A stretch of DNA of 64,000 nt from Panulirus ornatus (lineage: Eukaryota > Arthropoda > Malacostraca > Decapoda > Palinuridae), in contig NC_092287.1 in NCBI RefSeq assembly GCF_036320965.1, forward strand, positions 3,077,297-3,141,296, written 5' to 3'. Each line of letters starts with the position of its first letter. Within the stretch, counting starts at the first letter, position 1. The position numbers and the translations under genes are program-made. Of the stretch, positions 1-13,100 are shown in pieces. The notes under the pieces are model-generated. The model was not told where the DNA came from. It saw only the letters and a program-made list of their open reading frames with translations, and did no database searches.

Positions 1-165
1 AGTCTTATAAACCATGAAAAGGTGTGTGAGGGCCCAGTTATAGATAGGGAGCTGTGGTTTCAGTGCATTACGTGTGATGGCTGGAGAATGTATGTGAGCA
101 AATGCGACCTTTCTTTGTCAGTTCCTGGCACAATTTCATTAACATGGGGAATGAGGATCAGGTAT
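1..165 (+). mobile_element. RTE-type LINE, decayed 3' UTR
   Basis: The segment follows the 3' UTR of the better-preserved RTE copies in this window: the AACCATG start, then a block resembling GGGAGCTGTGGTTTC, then GTTCCTGGCAC near 122-132. It is strongly diverged and has no coding part, so it is an old 5'-truncated copy lying in a Kdm2 intron. Confidence 0.6.
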
Positions 166-651
166 TAAAAAAAATTAGCCTTTCCTGTTACTTTATTTCT
201 ATCAAACCCATTTGATGCTAGGCAAATGGTAACTTCCCTTTAGCTTTTCAAATTTCTCTTCATACTGTGTGGTGCAAAGATGTTTTGTAATGAGTATCTG
301 CTATATCTTGAGTTTCACTTTTTCGTTTAATTTCTGTGAACAAATATTTCTTGATATTATTTCTAAGCTTTTAAGTTGAAGACCGAGACTTGAAGAAGGC
401 ATTTATTTAGTATGTAGGAAATACAAGATATAATTCAGAAGTTCCATCCATACTAAAACAGTTGGAAGAACTTTGCTCATTTTGAATTCCATCAAACCTC
501 AAGGTAAATGTACTTTTTTGTTGACTCGTGATGCACCCCTTGGACTTAGAGTTGGGGGTTCATAACAGATAGATAGATAGATAGATATAGTGACAATTCA
601 TTTGAGGTTAATCTTCTTCACGCTATGGTATGTATGACCTCCTATTTACAG
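166..651. other. Kdm2 intron stretch with GATA microsatellite
   Basis: AT-rich intronic DNA before the first visible exon. A short (GATA)n tract lies at about 568-587. A possible exon ending at 501 (acceptor at 440) is phase-incompatible with the exon at 652 and was not accepted. The sequence just before 652 is a good polypyrimidine acceptor. Confidence 0.6.
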
Positions 652-813
652 CCCATGCTTCCTGCAGCAGCATTCTGTTATGAATGTCAGCTGGATGGTT
701 GGGGACGAGTATTAACCACTCCACCACAGAAACCTCCTGTGAACACACCAAGCAGCCTCTTTGAATGTTGTGTGTGCTTCAAGATATCTCATCTGAAATG
801 CATCAGTAGCAAG
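652..813 (+). CDS. Kdm2: Kdm2 exon: first part of PHD zinc finger
   Basis: The exon has 54 codons, phase 0 at both ends, with acceptor TATTTACAG and donor GTAAGT. It encodes PMLPAAAFCYEC at its start and FECCVC then SHLKC at its end, which supply zinc ligands 1-6 of a C4HC3 PHD finger spaced as in KDM2A/B. The open frame begins before the acceptor with an ATG at 625, but that part is intron. The loop between the first two ligand pairs is rich in Pro and Thr. It follows the CXXC finger in known KDM2 proteins, so the preceding exon should encode CXXC. Confidence 0.88.
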
Positions 814-2210
814 GTAAGTTTTATCCATACTGTTTTCTTTAGTTCTGGTTAAAAACAGGACAAAAGACCTCTGGGAGGGTTAGGTTATCCTAAAAGCAAT
901 CATAACATCACTGACATTTTCATGAATTAGTTTGTGTAGTAACTTTTAGAGCCTCTTATTAGCTAATAGTATAATTCAGCCTGGTAAAATAAGAATGTCC
1001 TGTGAAGCATTTATTTACAGACTTGCACAGAAATACTTCAGATGGGGGTTAGGGGAGAAAAAATACTGCCCATGTATCTCTTGCATGTCATAGAAAGTGG
1101 CTATGAGGGATAGGAGTAGGAAGTTGGACATCCTTTCCATTTGTATTGCTTTTCAAGGCAGGAACAGAGGAAGGAGCTAAATGAGAATTTCTCCCTCTAA
1201 GGCTCGCTCATCTGTTCTTGAAGCGTCCTCACTTATGTGGGAAATAGCGAACTTATGAAAGAAAAAACAATATCTGAGAATATGAAAGATTACAATATGT
1301 TACAATTAGTAAAATGAAAGTACATTTGCAAAAGATTTTGTACCTTTTCAAAGTGAAACTTTCAAAACAAGGGATGGTTCACAGTTGGAGTTTACTTAAT
1401 TGTCCTGCAACAGTGTGAGATTTGCTTCCTCATAATGGGTCTTTTCTCTTCACTTTACAATGTTTAGGCTCGGTGGGATAGGGTGTGCAGTTTGGCCTGA
1501 GTTATTTGTTTTTAAATTGAGTGATGAAATATGTCTCGGCCAATTTCCAAATGGTGTGGAATCCCTATAACCCTGGTTTCCTTCATTTGTCCTTTAATTA
1601 TTCTTTTTCAAAATCTTTAATTTAGTTTCCTAGTAGGATGGTAATGAAGTTTTATTTTAGAGTCTTAGCAATGGAAATTTCTAAATTGCTGAAGGAAATT
1701 ATGAATGAGAACGAATCTAGAGCTTTTCCCTGGATTGATGTATCAAGTGGTGGAAATTGATGTTTGTAGGTACAGTCTTAAGTGTGTAAGAAGGTAGTTG
1801 TTCATGGTTAGGAATAGGGTTACTGTTAGTTTGATAAGTTGAAAAATTTCTGGGCATGTGTAGAAAGTACAAATGTAAAGAATTATTTATACTTTATTGG
1901 GTGTAAGAATGGGTATTTTTTGATGGTTGAGAAAAAATATATGTATGAAAAAGCTGCAAGTTTAGGTAATTTTATGTTTAGCGGATTCAATTTTGGCAGT
2001 GTGAGTTGCTGGGACTATCTTACTTTACATGAAAAATGCATTGGTGTTTACAGTGAGAAGATGGTAGTGTAAATTCATTGATGACAATAAAAGTTGTGGG
2101 ATAGAGCTAAGAAAATACTGAGCAATTCACATTTTTCAGTTTTTATTTATTTTCTAGTTCGTCTTCCATTGTCCCATAATGATACTGTCATAGAACATTT
2201 CTAGCATTTT

Positions 2211-2286
<76 letters not shown>

Positions 2287-4114
2287 TACGAGGATCTGGA
2301 AACTACTTAAGGAATGTTATATTAAAATTCTTAGATTTTTTTAGCTCTTATCTACCATATAAACATTAACTACCCATTTCCATGGGGTAAAGCATGTGCA
2401 TACAGGCATGCACCTTTTGTGGAATGAGTTTTGCTGAACTGGGGTCCTTAACCCCACAAATAGGCAAGGGGCTGGGACCCCCAATTCCATAGACAGACTT
2501 GTTATCCAGGTTGTAGAACAGTCTGAAGTCAGAGATATTGCTTGGTGCAAAGCCTCCCTTAAAACCATCCCTGATTAAAGAATTTATGTATGACTGTGCC
2601 ACTCTACAAAAAAAGGAATGCCAATAGTTAAACACGAGAGAAGAGTGAGGGATGACCTGATCATTGCCTGTAGGATTTTAAAACATCAATGATGTAGACA
2701 GTGAACAGTTTTTTAAGAAATACAGGGTTAGAGCTACCAGAGAATTTAAGTAAGTAGTAGTTGGTAGGCAGCCATTGACTAGGGAGGTATATTACTGGTA
2801 TTGGGAGAGTTAGTAGTGGCTGCCTAGTGAGCTAGTTCATCAGTGTTTGTAAAGTTGCTCTTCCTTGGCCTGGGTAGTCATCTTTTCTTTTTGCCTCACC
2901 CACATGTGGACTGCAGGTATTCTGTCCACAGACATTGAATCTTTCCTTGTCCCCTTGTCCCTCATGATGTCCCTAAAAACACTTCACAACACTTACACAG
3001 CTTATTCTTGGCATGTCTAGATTTTCCTGTGGTGAGCTCTTTGTTCTTTGCGCTGGCCCTGCCCTCTGGCAAAATGATAGGAGCAGTAGATAGAAGTAGT
3101 AGGTAGGAACATTACAACAGGAGCTTTAGGTACAAACATTATGTAGATTTAGTAGATAGGAGCTTTAGCTGGGAGCATTAAGTGAAAGTAGTAGATTGAA
3201 CATGAGGCAAGAATATTAGGTAGACACATTAGATAGTAGTAGTACGTAGGATTATTAGGCAGGAGCCTCTGAAAACGCTGTGCTAGAGTTGCCCACTGCA
3301 TGTGGCCTGTATAGGGTAAGGCACAAAAGGCTAAGAGGCACTACTGGAATTCAACAGTTATGGAGACTTTTGTTGTGGTTACACCCTTGATGGAGTTCCC
3401 AAAGGGAATGGACATCAGACCTATAGGTAGATTAAGCAAGAAATTTGTAAGAAAAATTTAAAAATGTACTCTTTATTGTGTGAGTGGTTGCTAATGGAGT
3501 GAAGTGATTGATGGCATGGTTAATGCAGAAAACAGAAAATTTGATAGAGAAAATTTAAGAGATGGGGTTTACATGAACAGTATTTTACATTCTGCTGATT
3601 TTCTGTTTGGTGATTGTCTGAAAGAATTGTGCTGGAAATGTTTTCATTATTTATAGCTAATGACAGTGCTGGGACCAGTTGCTAATGTGCAATGCAATTT
3701 CTATTTTTTCAGTTTCCAGATGCAGATGGCATTGTTAATGAGGATCTGCCCAACAGCTGGGAGTGTCCAGAGTGTGTCAAGTTAGGCTATAATAAGGAGT
3801 ACAAAGTGAGTTACTCAGGATTACTAATTAAATTGTTTGCTGTAAATTGTGAAATATGTGCAGAATGTTGCATCTGGTTTGACAACCATGTTCAGAAAAC
3901 ACTGAATGAATTGGAGATTTTATGATAAGTGAATTTAACTCCATTAAAATAAAAAAATGGGAAATGAATATCAGTGTTTCCATTAAGGCTTTGTGGTTGG
4001 TTCTTCTTTCTAGAATGAGTTGCTTCTTATACAATATTTTTTTTTATTATACATTATAGGTTTCCCGCATCAACGAGGTAGCACCAGGAAACAAAGAATG
4101 TCCTATCACTTGTT

Positions 4115-4164
<50 letters not shown>

Positions 4165-7100
4165 TTATTTGCTTTGTCGCTGTCTCCCTATTTGTGAGGT
4201 AGCGCAAGGAAACGGATGAAAGAATGGCCCAACCCACCCACATACACATGTATATACATACACGTCCCCACACGCAAATATACATATCTATACATCTCAA
4301 CGTATACATATATATACACACACAGACATATACATATATACACATGTACATAATTCATACTGTCTGCTTTGCCACCTCGCCGCACATGAAATAACAACCC
4401 CCTCCCCCCAAATGTGTGTGAGGTAGCGCTAGGAAAAGACAACAAAGGCCCCATTCATTCACATTCAGTCTCTAGCTGTCATGTAATAATGCACCGAAAC
4501 GACAGCTCCCTTTCCACATCCAGGCCCCACAGAACTTTCCATGGTTTACCCCAGACGCTTCACATGCCCTGGTTTAATCCATTGACAGCACGTTGACCCG
4601 GTATACCACATCGTTCCAATGCACTCTGTTCCTTGCATGCCTTTCACCCTCCTGCATGTTCGGGCCCCGATCACTCAAAATCTTTTTCACTTCATCTTTC
4701 CTCCTCCAATTTGGTCTCCCACTTCTCCTTGTTTCCTCCACCTCTGACACATATATCCTCTTGGTCAATCTTTCCTCACTCATTCTCTCCTTGTGACCAA
4801 ACCATTTCAAAACACCCTCTTCTGCTCTCTCAACCACACTCTTTTCATTACCACACATCACTCTTACCCTATTATTACTTACTCAATCAAACCACCTCAC
4901 ACTACATATTGTCCTCAAACATCTCATTTCCAGCACATCCACCCTCCTCCGCACAACTCTATCTGTAGCCCACGCCTCGTAACCATATAACATTGTTGGA
5001 ACCACCATTCCTTCAAACATACCCATTTTTGCTTTTGGAACCACTATTCCTTCAAACATACCCATTTTTGCTTTCCGAGATAATGTTCTCGACTTCCACA
5101 CATTCTTCAATGCTCCCAGAACTTTCGCCCCTTCCCCCACCCTATGATTCACTTCTGCTTCCATGGTTCCATCCATTGCCAAATCCACTCCCAGATATCT
5201 ACATACATATATACACGCACATATACATACATATACAAACACATACACAGACATATGTACACATTCTTATTTGCCTTTCTTCCTCCATTCCTGGCGCAGT
5301 TTCCTGTGGGGCGAGGTAGTGTCAGGAATGGATGAAGGCAGTCAAGTATGAATATATGCATATTTATGTCTATATGTCTATATGAAGAATGTGTGGAAGT
5401 TGAGAACATTATCTCGGAAAGCAAAAATGGGTATGTTTGAAGGAATAGTGGTTCCAATAATGTTGTATGGTTGCGAGGTGTGGGCTATGGATAGAGTTGT
5501 GCGCAGGAGGGTGGATGTGCTGGAAATTAGATGTTTGAGGACAATGTGTGGTGTGAGGTGGTGTGATCGAGTAAGTAATGTAAGGGTAAGAGAGATGTGT
5601 GGAAATAAAAAGAGTGTGGTTGAGAGAGCAGAAGAGGGTGTTTTGAAATGGTTTGGGCACATGGAGAGGGCACATGGAGAGAATGAGTGAGGAAAGATTG
5701 ACCAAGAGGATATATGTGTCGGAGGTGGAGGGAACGAGAAGTGGTAGACCAAATTGGAGGTGGAAAGATGGAGTGAAAAAAATTTTGAGTGATTGGGGCC
5801 TGAACATGCAGGAGGGTGAAAGGAGGGCAAGGAATAGAGTGAATTGGATCGATGTGGTATACCGGGGTTGACGTGCTGTCAATGGATTGAATCGGGGCAT
5901 GTGAAGCGTCTGGGGTGAACCATGGAAAGTTGTGTGGGGCCTGGATGTGGAAAGGGAGCTGTGGTTTCGGGCATTATTGCGTGACAGCTGGAGACTGAGT
6001 GTGAACGAATGGAGCCTTTGTTGTCTGTTCCTAGTGCTACCTTGCACACATGAGGGGGGAGGGGGATGGTATTCCATGTGTGGCGAGGTGGCGATGGGAA
6101 TGAATAGGGGCAGGCAGTGTGAATTGTGTGCATGTGTATATATGTATGTGTCTGTGTGTGTATATATATGTGTACATTGAGATGTATAGGTATGTATATT
6201 TGCGTGTGTGTGTGTACATTGTGTTTGGGGGTGGGTTGTGCCATTTCTTTCGTCAGTTTCCTTGCGCTACCTCACAAACGCAGGAGACAGCGACAAAGCA
6301 AAATAAAGAAAAATAATAATGTGCATGTATGTATGTATATGTGCATGTATGGCCATTTATGTATATGTATGTATATATGAGTAGATACGTTATTCTTTGT
6401 TTCCTAGCATTATCTCGCTGACGTGGGAAACAGTGATTAAGTTTGGAAAAGTGTGTGAAAGGAAAAAATTCAGAGTAAATGTGAATAAGAGCAAGGTTAT
6501 TAGGTTCAGTAGGGTTGAGGAACAGGTTAATTGAGATTTAAGTTTTAATAGAGAAAAATGGGAGGAAGTGAAGTGTTTTAGACATCTGTGAGTGGAGTTA
6601 GCAGTGAATGGAACCATGGAAGCAGAAGTGAGTCACAGGGTGGGGGAGGGGGCAAAGGTTGTGGGAGCGATGAAGAATGTGTTGAAGGAGAGGACATTAT
6701 CTTGGAGAGCAAAAATGGGTATGTTTGAAGGAATAGTAATTCCAACAGTGTTATGTGGAAGCGAGGCATGGGCTATAGTTAGGGTTGTATGGAGGAGGAT
6801 GGATGTGTTGGAAATGAAATGTTTGAGGATGATATGTGATATGAGGTGGTTTGACCAAGTGAGTGATGAAAGGGTAAGAGAGATGTTTGGAAATAAAAAG
6901 AGTGTGGTTGAGAGAGCAGAAGAGAGTGCATTGAAATGGTTTGGGCATATGGAGAGATTGACATAGAGGATATATATGTAAGAAGTAGATCAAACAAGGA
7001 GAAGCAGGAGACCAAGTTAGAGATAGAAGGATGGTGTGGAAAAAGATTTTGAGCGATCAGGGCCTGAACATACAGCAGGGTGAGAGATGTGCAAGGAATA

Positions 7101-10100
7101 GAGTGAATTGGAACGATATGGTATACCCAGGTCAATGTGCTTTCAGTGGACTGAACCGGGGCATGTGAAACATCTGGGGTGAACCATGGAATAGTCTGTG
7201 GATCCTGGATGTGGATAGGGAGCTGTGGTTTTTTTTACATTTCACATGACAGCTAGAGACAGAGTGTGAGCAAATGTGGCCTTTTTATCTGTTTTCCTGG
7301 TGCTACCTTGGTAAAGCAGGGGGTAGCGACGCTGTTTCCTGTGGGGTGGGTTAGTGATGGAAGGGGGTAGCTCCAGGAATGGATGAAGGCATGTATGAAT
7401 ATGTATATATTTATATGTCTGTGTATGATGTTTATGTGCATGTGTTTATATGTATATGTACATGTGTGGGCGGTTATGTATATGTGAGAAATACTTAGAA
7501 AAGTAAATGGATTTGTATGTAGCATTTATGGATCTGGAGAAGGCATATGATAGAGTTGATAGAGATGCTCTGTGGAAGGTATTAAGAATATATGGTGTGG
7601 GAGGCAAGTTGTTAGAAGCAGTGAAAAGTTTTTATCGAGGATGTAAGGCATGTGTACGTGTAGGAAGAGAGGAAAGTGATTGGTTCTCAGTGAATGTAGG
7701 TTTGCGGCAGGGGTGTGTGATGTCTTCATGGTTGTTTAATTTGTTTATGGATGGGGTTGTTAGGGAGTTGAATGCAAGAGTTTTGGAAAGAGGGGCAAGT
7801 ATGCAGTCTGTTGGGGATGAGAGAGCTTGGGAAGTGAGACAGTTGTTGTTCGCTGATGATACAGCGCTGGTGGCTGATTCATGTGAGAAACTGCAGAAGC
7901 TGGTGACTGAGTTTGGTAAAGTGTGTGAAAGAAGAAAGTTGAGAGTAAATGTTAATAAGAGCAAGGTTATTAGGTACGGTAGGGTAGAGGGTCAAGTCAA
8001 TTGGGAGGTAAGTTTGAATGGAGAAAAACTGGAGGAAGTAAAGTGTTTTAGATATCTGAGAGTGGATTCGGCAGCGGATGGAACCATGGAAGCGGAAGTG
8101 AATCATAGGGTGGGGGAAGGGGCGAAAGTTCTGGGAGCATTGAAGAAAGTTTGGAAGTCGAGAACATTAACTCGGAAAGCAAAAATGGGTTTTTGTGAAG
8201 GAATAGTGGTTCCAAAAGCAAAAATGGGTAGTGGAAGTGAACCATAGGGTGGGGGAGGGGGCGAAAATTCTGGGAGCCTTGAAGAATGTGTGGAAGTCGA
8301 GAACATTATCTCGGAAAGCAAAAATGGGTATGTTTGAAGGAATAGTGGTTCCAACAATGTTGTATGGTTGCGAGGCGTGGGCTATGGATAGAGTTGTGCG
8401 CAGGAGGGTGGATGTGCTGGAAATGAGATGTTTGAGGACAACACGTGGTGTGAGGTGGTTTGATCGAGTAAGTAACGTAAGGGTAAGAGAGATGTGTGGT
8501 AATAAAAAGAGCGTGGTTGAGAGAGCAGAAGAGGGTGTTTTGAAATGGTTTGATCACGTGGAGAGAATGAGTGAGGAAAGATTGACAGAGAGGATATATT
8601 TGTCAGAGGTGGAGGGAACAAGGAGAAGTGGGAGACCAAATTGGAGGTGGAAAGATGAAGTGAAAAAGATTTTGTGTGATCGGGGCCTGAACATGCAGGA
8701 GGGTGAAAGGAGGGCAAGGAATAGAGTGAATTGGAGCGATGTGGTATACAGGGGTTGACGTGCTGTCAGTGGAGTGAATCAAGGTATGTGAAGCGTCTGG
8801 GGTAAACCATGGTAAGCTGTGTAGGTATGTATATTTGCGTGTGTGGACGTGTGTATGTACATGTGTATGGGGGGGGGGGGCCATTTCTTTCGTCTGTTTC
8901 CTTGCGCTACCTCGCAAACGCGGGAGACAGCGACAAAGTATAAAAAAAAAAAAAAAAAAACATATGAGTGGATGGGCTGTTCTTTGTCTGTTTCCTGGCA
9001 CTACCATACTGATGCAGGAGACAATGATCAAGTATAATAAGATAGATAAGGTAAGTAATGATTGATTATTCATACATTGGGTAAGAACATGCTGGAGAAA
9101 ACTAGAAAAGATGTATAAAAAATACACCATATTATTTTATCAATTATATGCTGAATATTTTGAAGTGAAGATATATGCTAATGTTTGGTATGACTTTATT
9201 TCCCCTTTTCTTTTCCAATATTTTTCTTGATATGTAGATTTTGATGAATTCATGCATTATGTAAGAATCTATTGAAGTCAGTAGAAAAAGCACATGAGAA
9301 ATACAATTTACTTGTTCATTTTATTGATTATGTGTTCAGTATTTCAAGCTGAAGATGATGGCTGATGTTCAAGAAAGCTTTTATTTATTTTACATATTTT
9401 CTGCTGTTGCTCACTTCAGTACTAGTACTTCCATCCACTGCCATTTCCCCTCCCAAGTATCTAAATTACTCACTTTTTCAAGGTTCTCTTCATTCAAACT
9501 TTACCTCCAGCCAGCCTGTGTGTATATCTTGTTTAACTTTAAAACATTACTTTTAGTCACATTACCCCTCAACTTCTTCAGTTCACACACTCCTAATCTC
9601 AGAAACTAACTTATTTCAGCTTAACACTGTTAATATACGTATACCTATTTATTTTGATGTATAACTGCAAGTTATTCCTGAATGTCCTTGAGCAATAATC
9701 TGTTATGTCCAATGATGATGTTTGAAAAATTCTAAAATTCTAAATACATGATATGTTCTTAAGATATGGAAATGAAAAACTGTAAGCATTTATTGATTAA
9801 TTTCCCCTATTTCACACAGTTTTGTTCCGTGTAGAAAAGATGAGAAAATGAAGCAAGTCTGTTGATTGCCAATTATGCACCACTTTCTGATTAAACATTT
9901 CTGAAAATTGTGACATCACTTCTGATAGTAGTACATAGATACTTAATTGTTGTACATTTATGAAAATGTTTCTTTTCTACATAGCTAAAAATATTTCAGC
10001 ACAACCGGGTCCCAAGCAGTCGAGCGTCTGGAACTGGAAGTGAAACGGGTGATGTAAAATCACCACAAATTTTGGTAGGTATTGCTTATTTTTAATGTCT

Positions 10101-13100
10101 CCACATAGTTCATCCCCTTTTCTTTAATTATGTGTATTCATTTGCCATGCATGAATTATTTTTTAGCATTGTTTTGTTTCTAACCGTAGAGTTGAAGCAA
10201 TTTTAATCTCAACATTTCATGTGTTCCATATCTTCTGTTTTACTTATAAAGTTTTTCTGAATTTAGTATATGTTTGATTTCAGTTTATTTAGTTGTTGAC
10301 CATACAACACATTAGTCAGTTAAGACTCCTTTATATACATTTAACATCTACCTTTTGAACTTTTGCATGGTATATATCCATAATGATGTTTGTTGATTCT
10401 ACTACTGGTAGTCATGCATTTCACATGTTTGTGAATTGGGTTCATGAAGATTTTTATTACATATGATATAAGGCTGAATTTGGGAAAGTGTGTGAAAGGA
10501 GAAAGTTGAGAGTAAGTGTGTGTAAGGTTCAGCAGGGTTGAGGGACAAGTTAGTTGGGATGTAAGTTTGAATGGAGAAAAATTGGAGAAACTGATGTGTT
10601 TTAGATATATGCGAGTGTATTTGGCAGCGAGTGGAACCTTGGAAGTGATAGTGAGTCATAAGTTGGGGGAGGGGGCAGTGAAAAATGTGTGGAGAGAAAA
10701 TTATCATGGAGAGCAGAAATGGTTATGTTTAAAGGAATAGTAGTTCCAACTATATTATATTGTTGCAAGGCATGGGCTATAGATAGGCTTGTACAGAGGA
10801 GGATGGATGTGTTGAAAATGAAATGTTTGAGGACAGTATGTGGTTTGATTTTAGTAATGAAAGGGTAAGAGATATGCATGGTAATTTAAAGAATGTAGTT
10901 GAGAGAAAGGAGATGGTGTGTTGAAATGATTTGGACTTATGTTGAAAATGAGTGAGGAAAGATTGACAAAGAGGTTATATGTGTCAGGTGGAGATGACAA
11001 GAAGGGGGAGACCAAATTGGAGGTGGAAAGTGGAGTGAAAAAGATTTTGAGCTATTGGGGCCTGAACATAAAGGAGTGTGAAAGGCTTGTGTGGAATAGA
11101 GTGAATTGGAACTATGTGGTGTAACAGGTTCGACGTGCTGTCATTGAACTGAATCAGGGCATGTGAAACATTGGAGTAAACCATGGAAAGGTCTGTGGGG
11201 CCTGGATGATGATAGGGAGCTGTGATTTTGGTGCATGACACATGTCAGCTAGTGAACGAATGTGAGCAGATGTGGCCTTTTTCATCTGTTTCCTGGTGCT
11301 TCCTCACTGACGCAGGGGCTGGCTATGCTGTTTTCTTTGGGACAGGGTAGCACTAGGAATGGATGAAAGCAAGCAAGGATGAATATGTACATGTGTATAT
11401 ATGTATATGTCTGTGTATGTATATATTGATATGTATATGGACGTTTATGTATATATGTGTGTATACGAGTGGATGGGCCATTCTTTGTCTGTTTCCTGGT
11501 GCTACCTCACTGATAAGGGAAATGGCAACTAAGTATAACGAATATAAATAGATAGATGTTTGAGGACAATATGTGGTGTGAGGTGGTTTGATCGAGTAAG
11601 TAATGTTAGGGTGAGAGAGATGTGTGGAAATAAAAAGAGTGTGGTTGAGAGAGCAGAAGAGGGTGTTTTGAAATGGTTCGGTCACATGGAGAGAATGAGT
11701 GAGGAAAGATTGACCAAGAGGATATATGTGTCAGAGGTGGAGGGAACGAGGAAAAGTGGGAGACCAAATTGGAGGTGGGAAGATGGAGTGAAAAAGATTT
11801 TGAGTGATTGGGGCCTGAACATGCAGGAGGGTGAAAGGCGTGCAAGGAATAGAGTGAATTGGAACGATGTGGTATACCGGGGTCGACGTGCTGTCAATGG
11901 ATTGAACCAGGGCATGTGAAGCGTCTGGGGTAAACCATGCAAAGTGTGTGGGGCCTGGATGTGGAAAGGGAGCTGTGGTTTCGGTGCATTATTACATGAC
12001 AGCTAGAGACTGAGTGTGAATGAATGGGGCCTTTGGTGTTTTTCCTAGCGCTACCTCGCACACATGAGGGGGGAGGGGGTTGTTATTCCATGTGTGGCGA
12101 GGTGGCGATGGGAACAAATAAAGGCAGACAGTATGAATTATGTACATGTGTATATATGTATATGTCTGTGTGTGTATATATATGTGTACATTGAGATGTA
12201 TAGGTATGTATATTGTGCGTGTGTGGACATGTATGTATATACATGTGTATGTGGGCGGGTTGGGCCATTCTTTCGTCTGTTTCCTTGCGCTACCTCGCTA
12301 ACGCGGGAGACAGCGACAAAGCAAAATAAATAAATATAGATGTGTTTTTATATGTATATGAAGTCTGTTGGGGATGAGAGAGCTTGGGAAGTGAGTCAGT
12401 TGTTGTTCGCTGATGATACAGCGCTGGTGGCTGATTCATGTGAGAAACTGCAGAAGCTGGTGACTGAGTTTGGTAAAGTGTGTGAAAGAAGAAAGTTAAG
12501 AGTAAATGTGAATAAGAGCAAGGTTATTAGGTACAGTAGGGTTGAGGGTCAAGTCAATTGGGAGGTGAGTTTGGATGGAGAAAAACTGGAGGAAGTGAAG
12601 TGTTTTAGATATCTGGGAGTGGATCTGGCAGCGGATGGAACCATGGAAGCAGAAGTGGATCATAGGGTGGGGGAGGGGGCGAAAATTCTGGGAGCCTTGA
12701 AGAATGTGTGGAAGTCGAGAACATTATCTTGGAAAGCAAAAATGGGTATGTTTGAAGGAATAGTGGTTCCAACAATGTTGTATGGTTGCGAGGCGTGGGC
12801 TATGGATAGAGTTGTGCGCAGGAGGATGGGTGTGCTGGAAATGAAATGTTTGAGGACAATGTGTGGTGTGAGGTGGTTTGATCGAGTAAGTAACGTAAGG
12901 GTAAGAGAGATGTGTGGAAATAAAAAGAGCGTGGTTGAGAGAGCAGAAGAGGGTGTTTTGAAATGGTTCGGGCACATGGAGAGAATAAGTGAGGAAAGAT
13001 TGACCAAGAGAATATATGTGTCGGAGGTGGAGGGAACGAGGAGAAGAGGGAGACCAAATTGGAGGTGGAAAGATGGAGTGAAAAAGATTTTGTGTGATCG

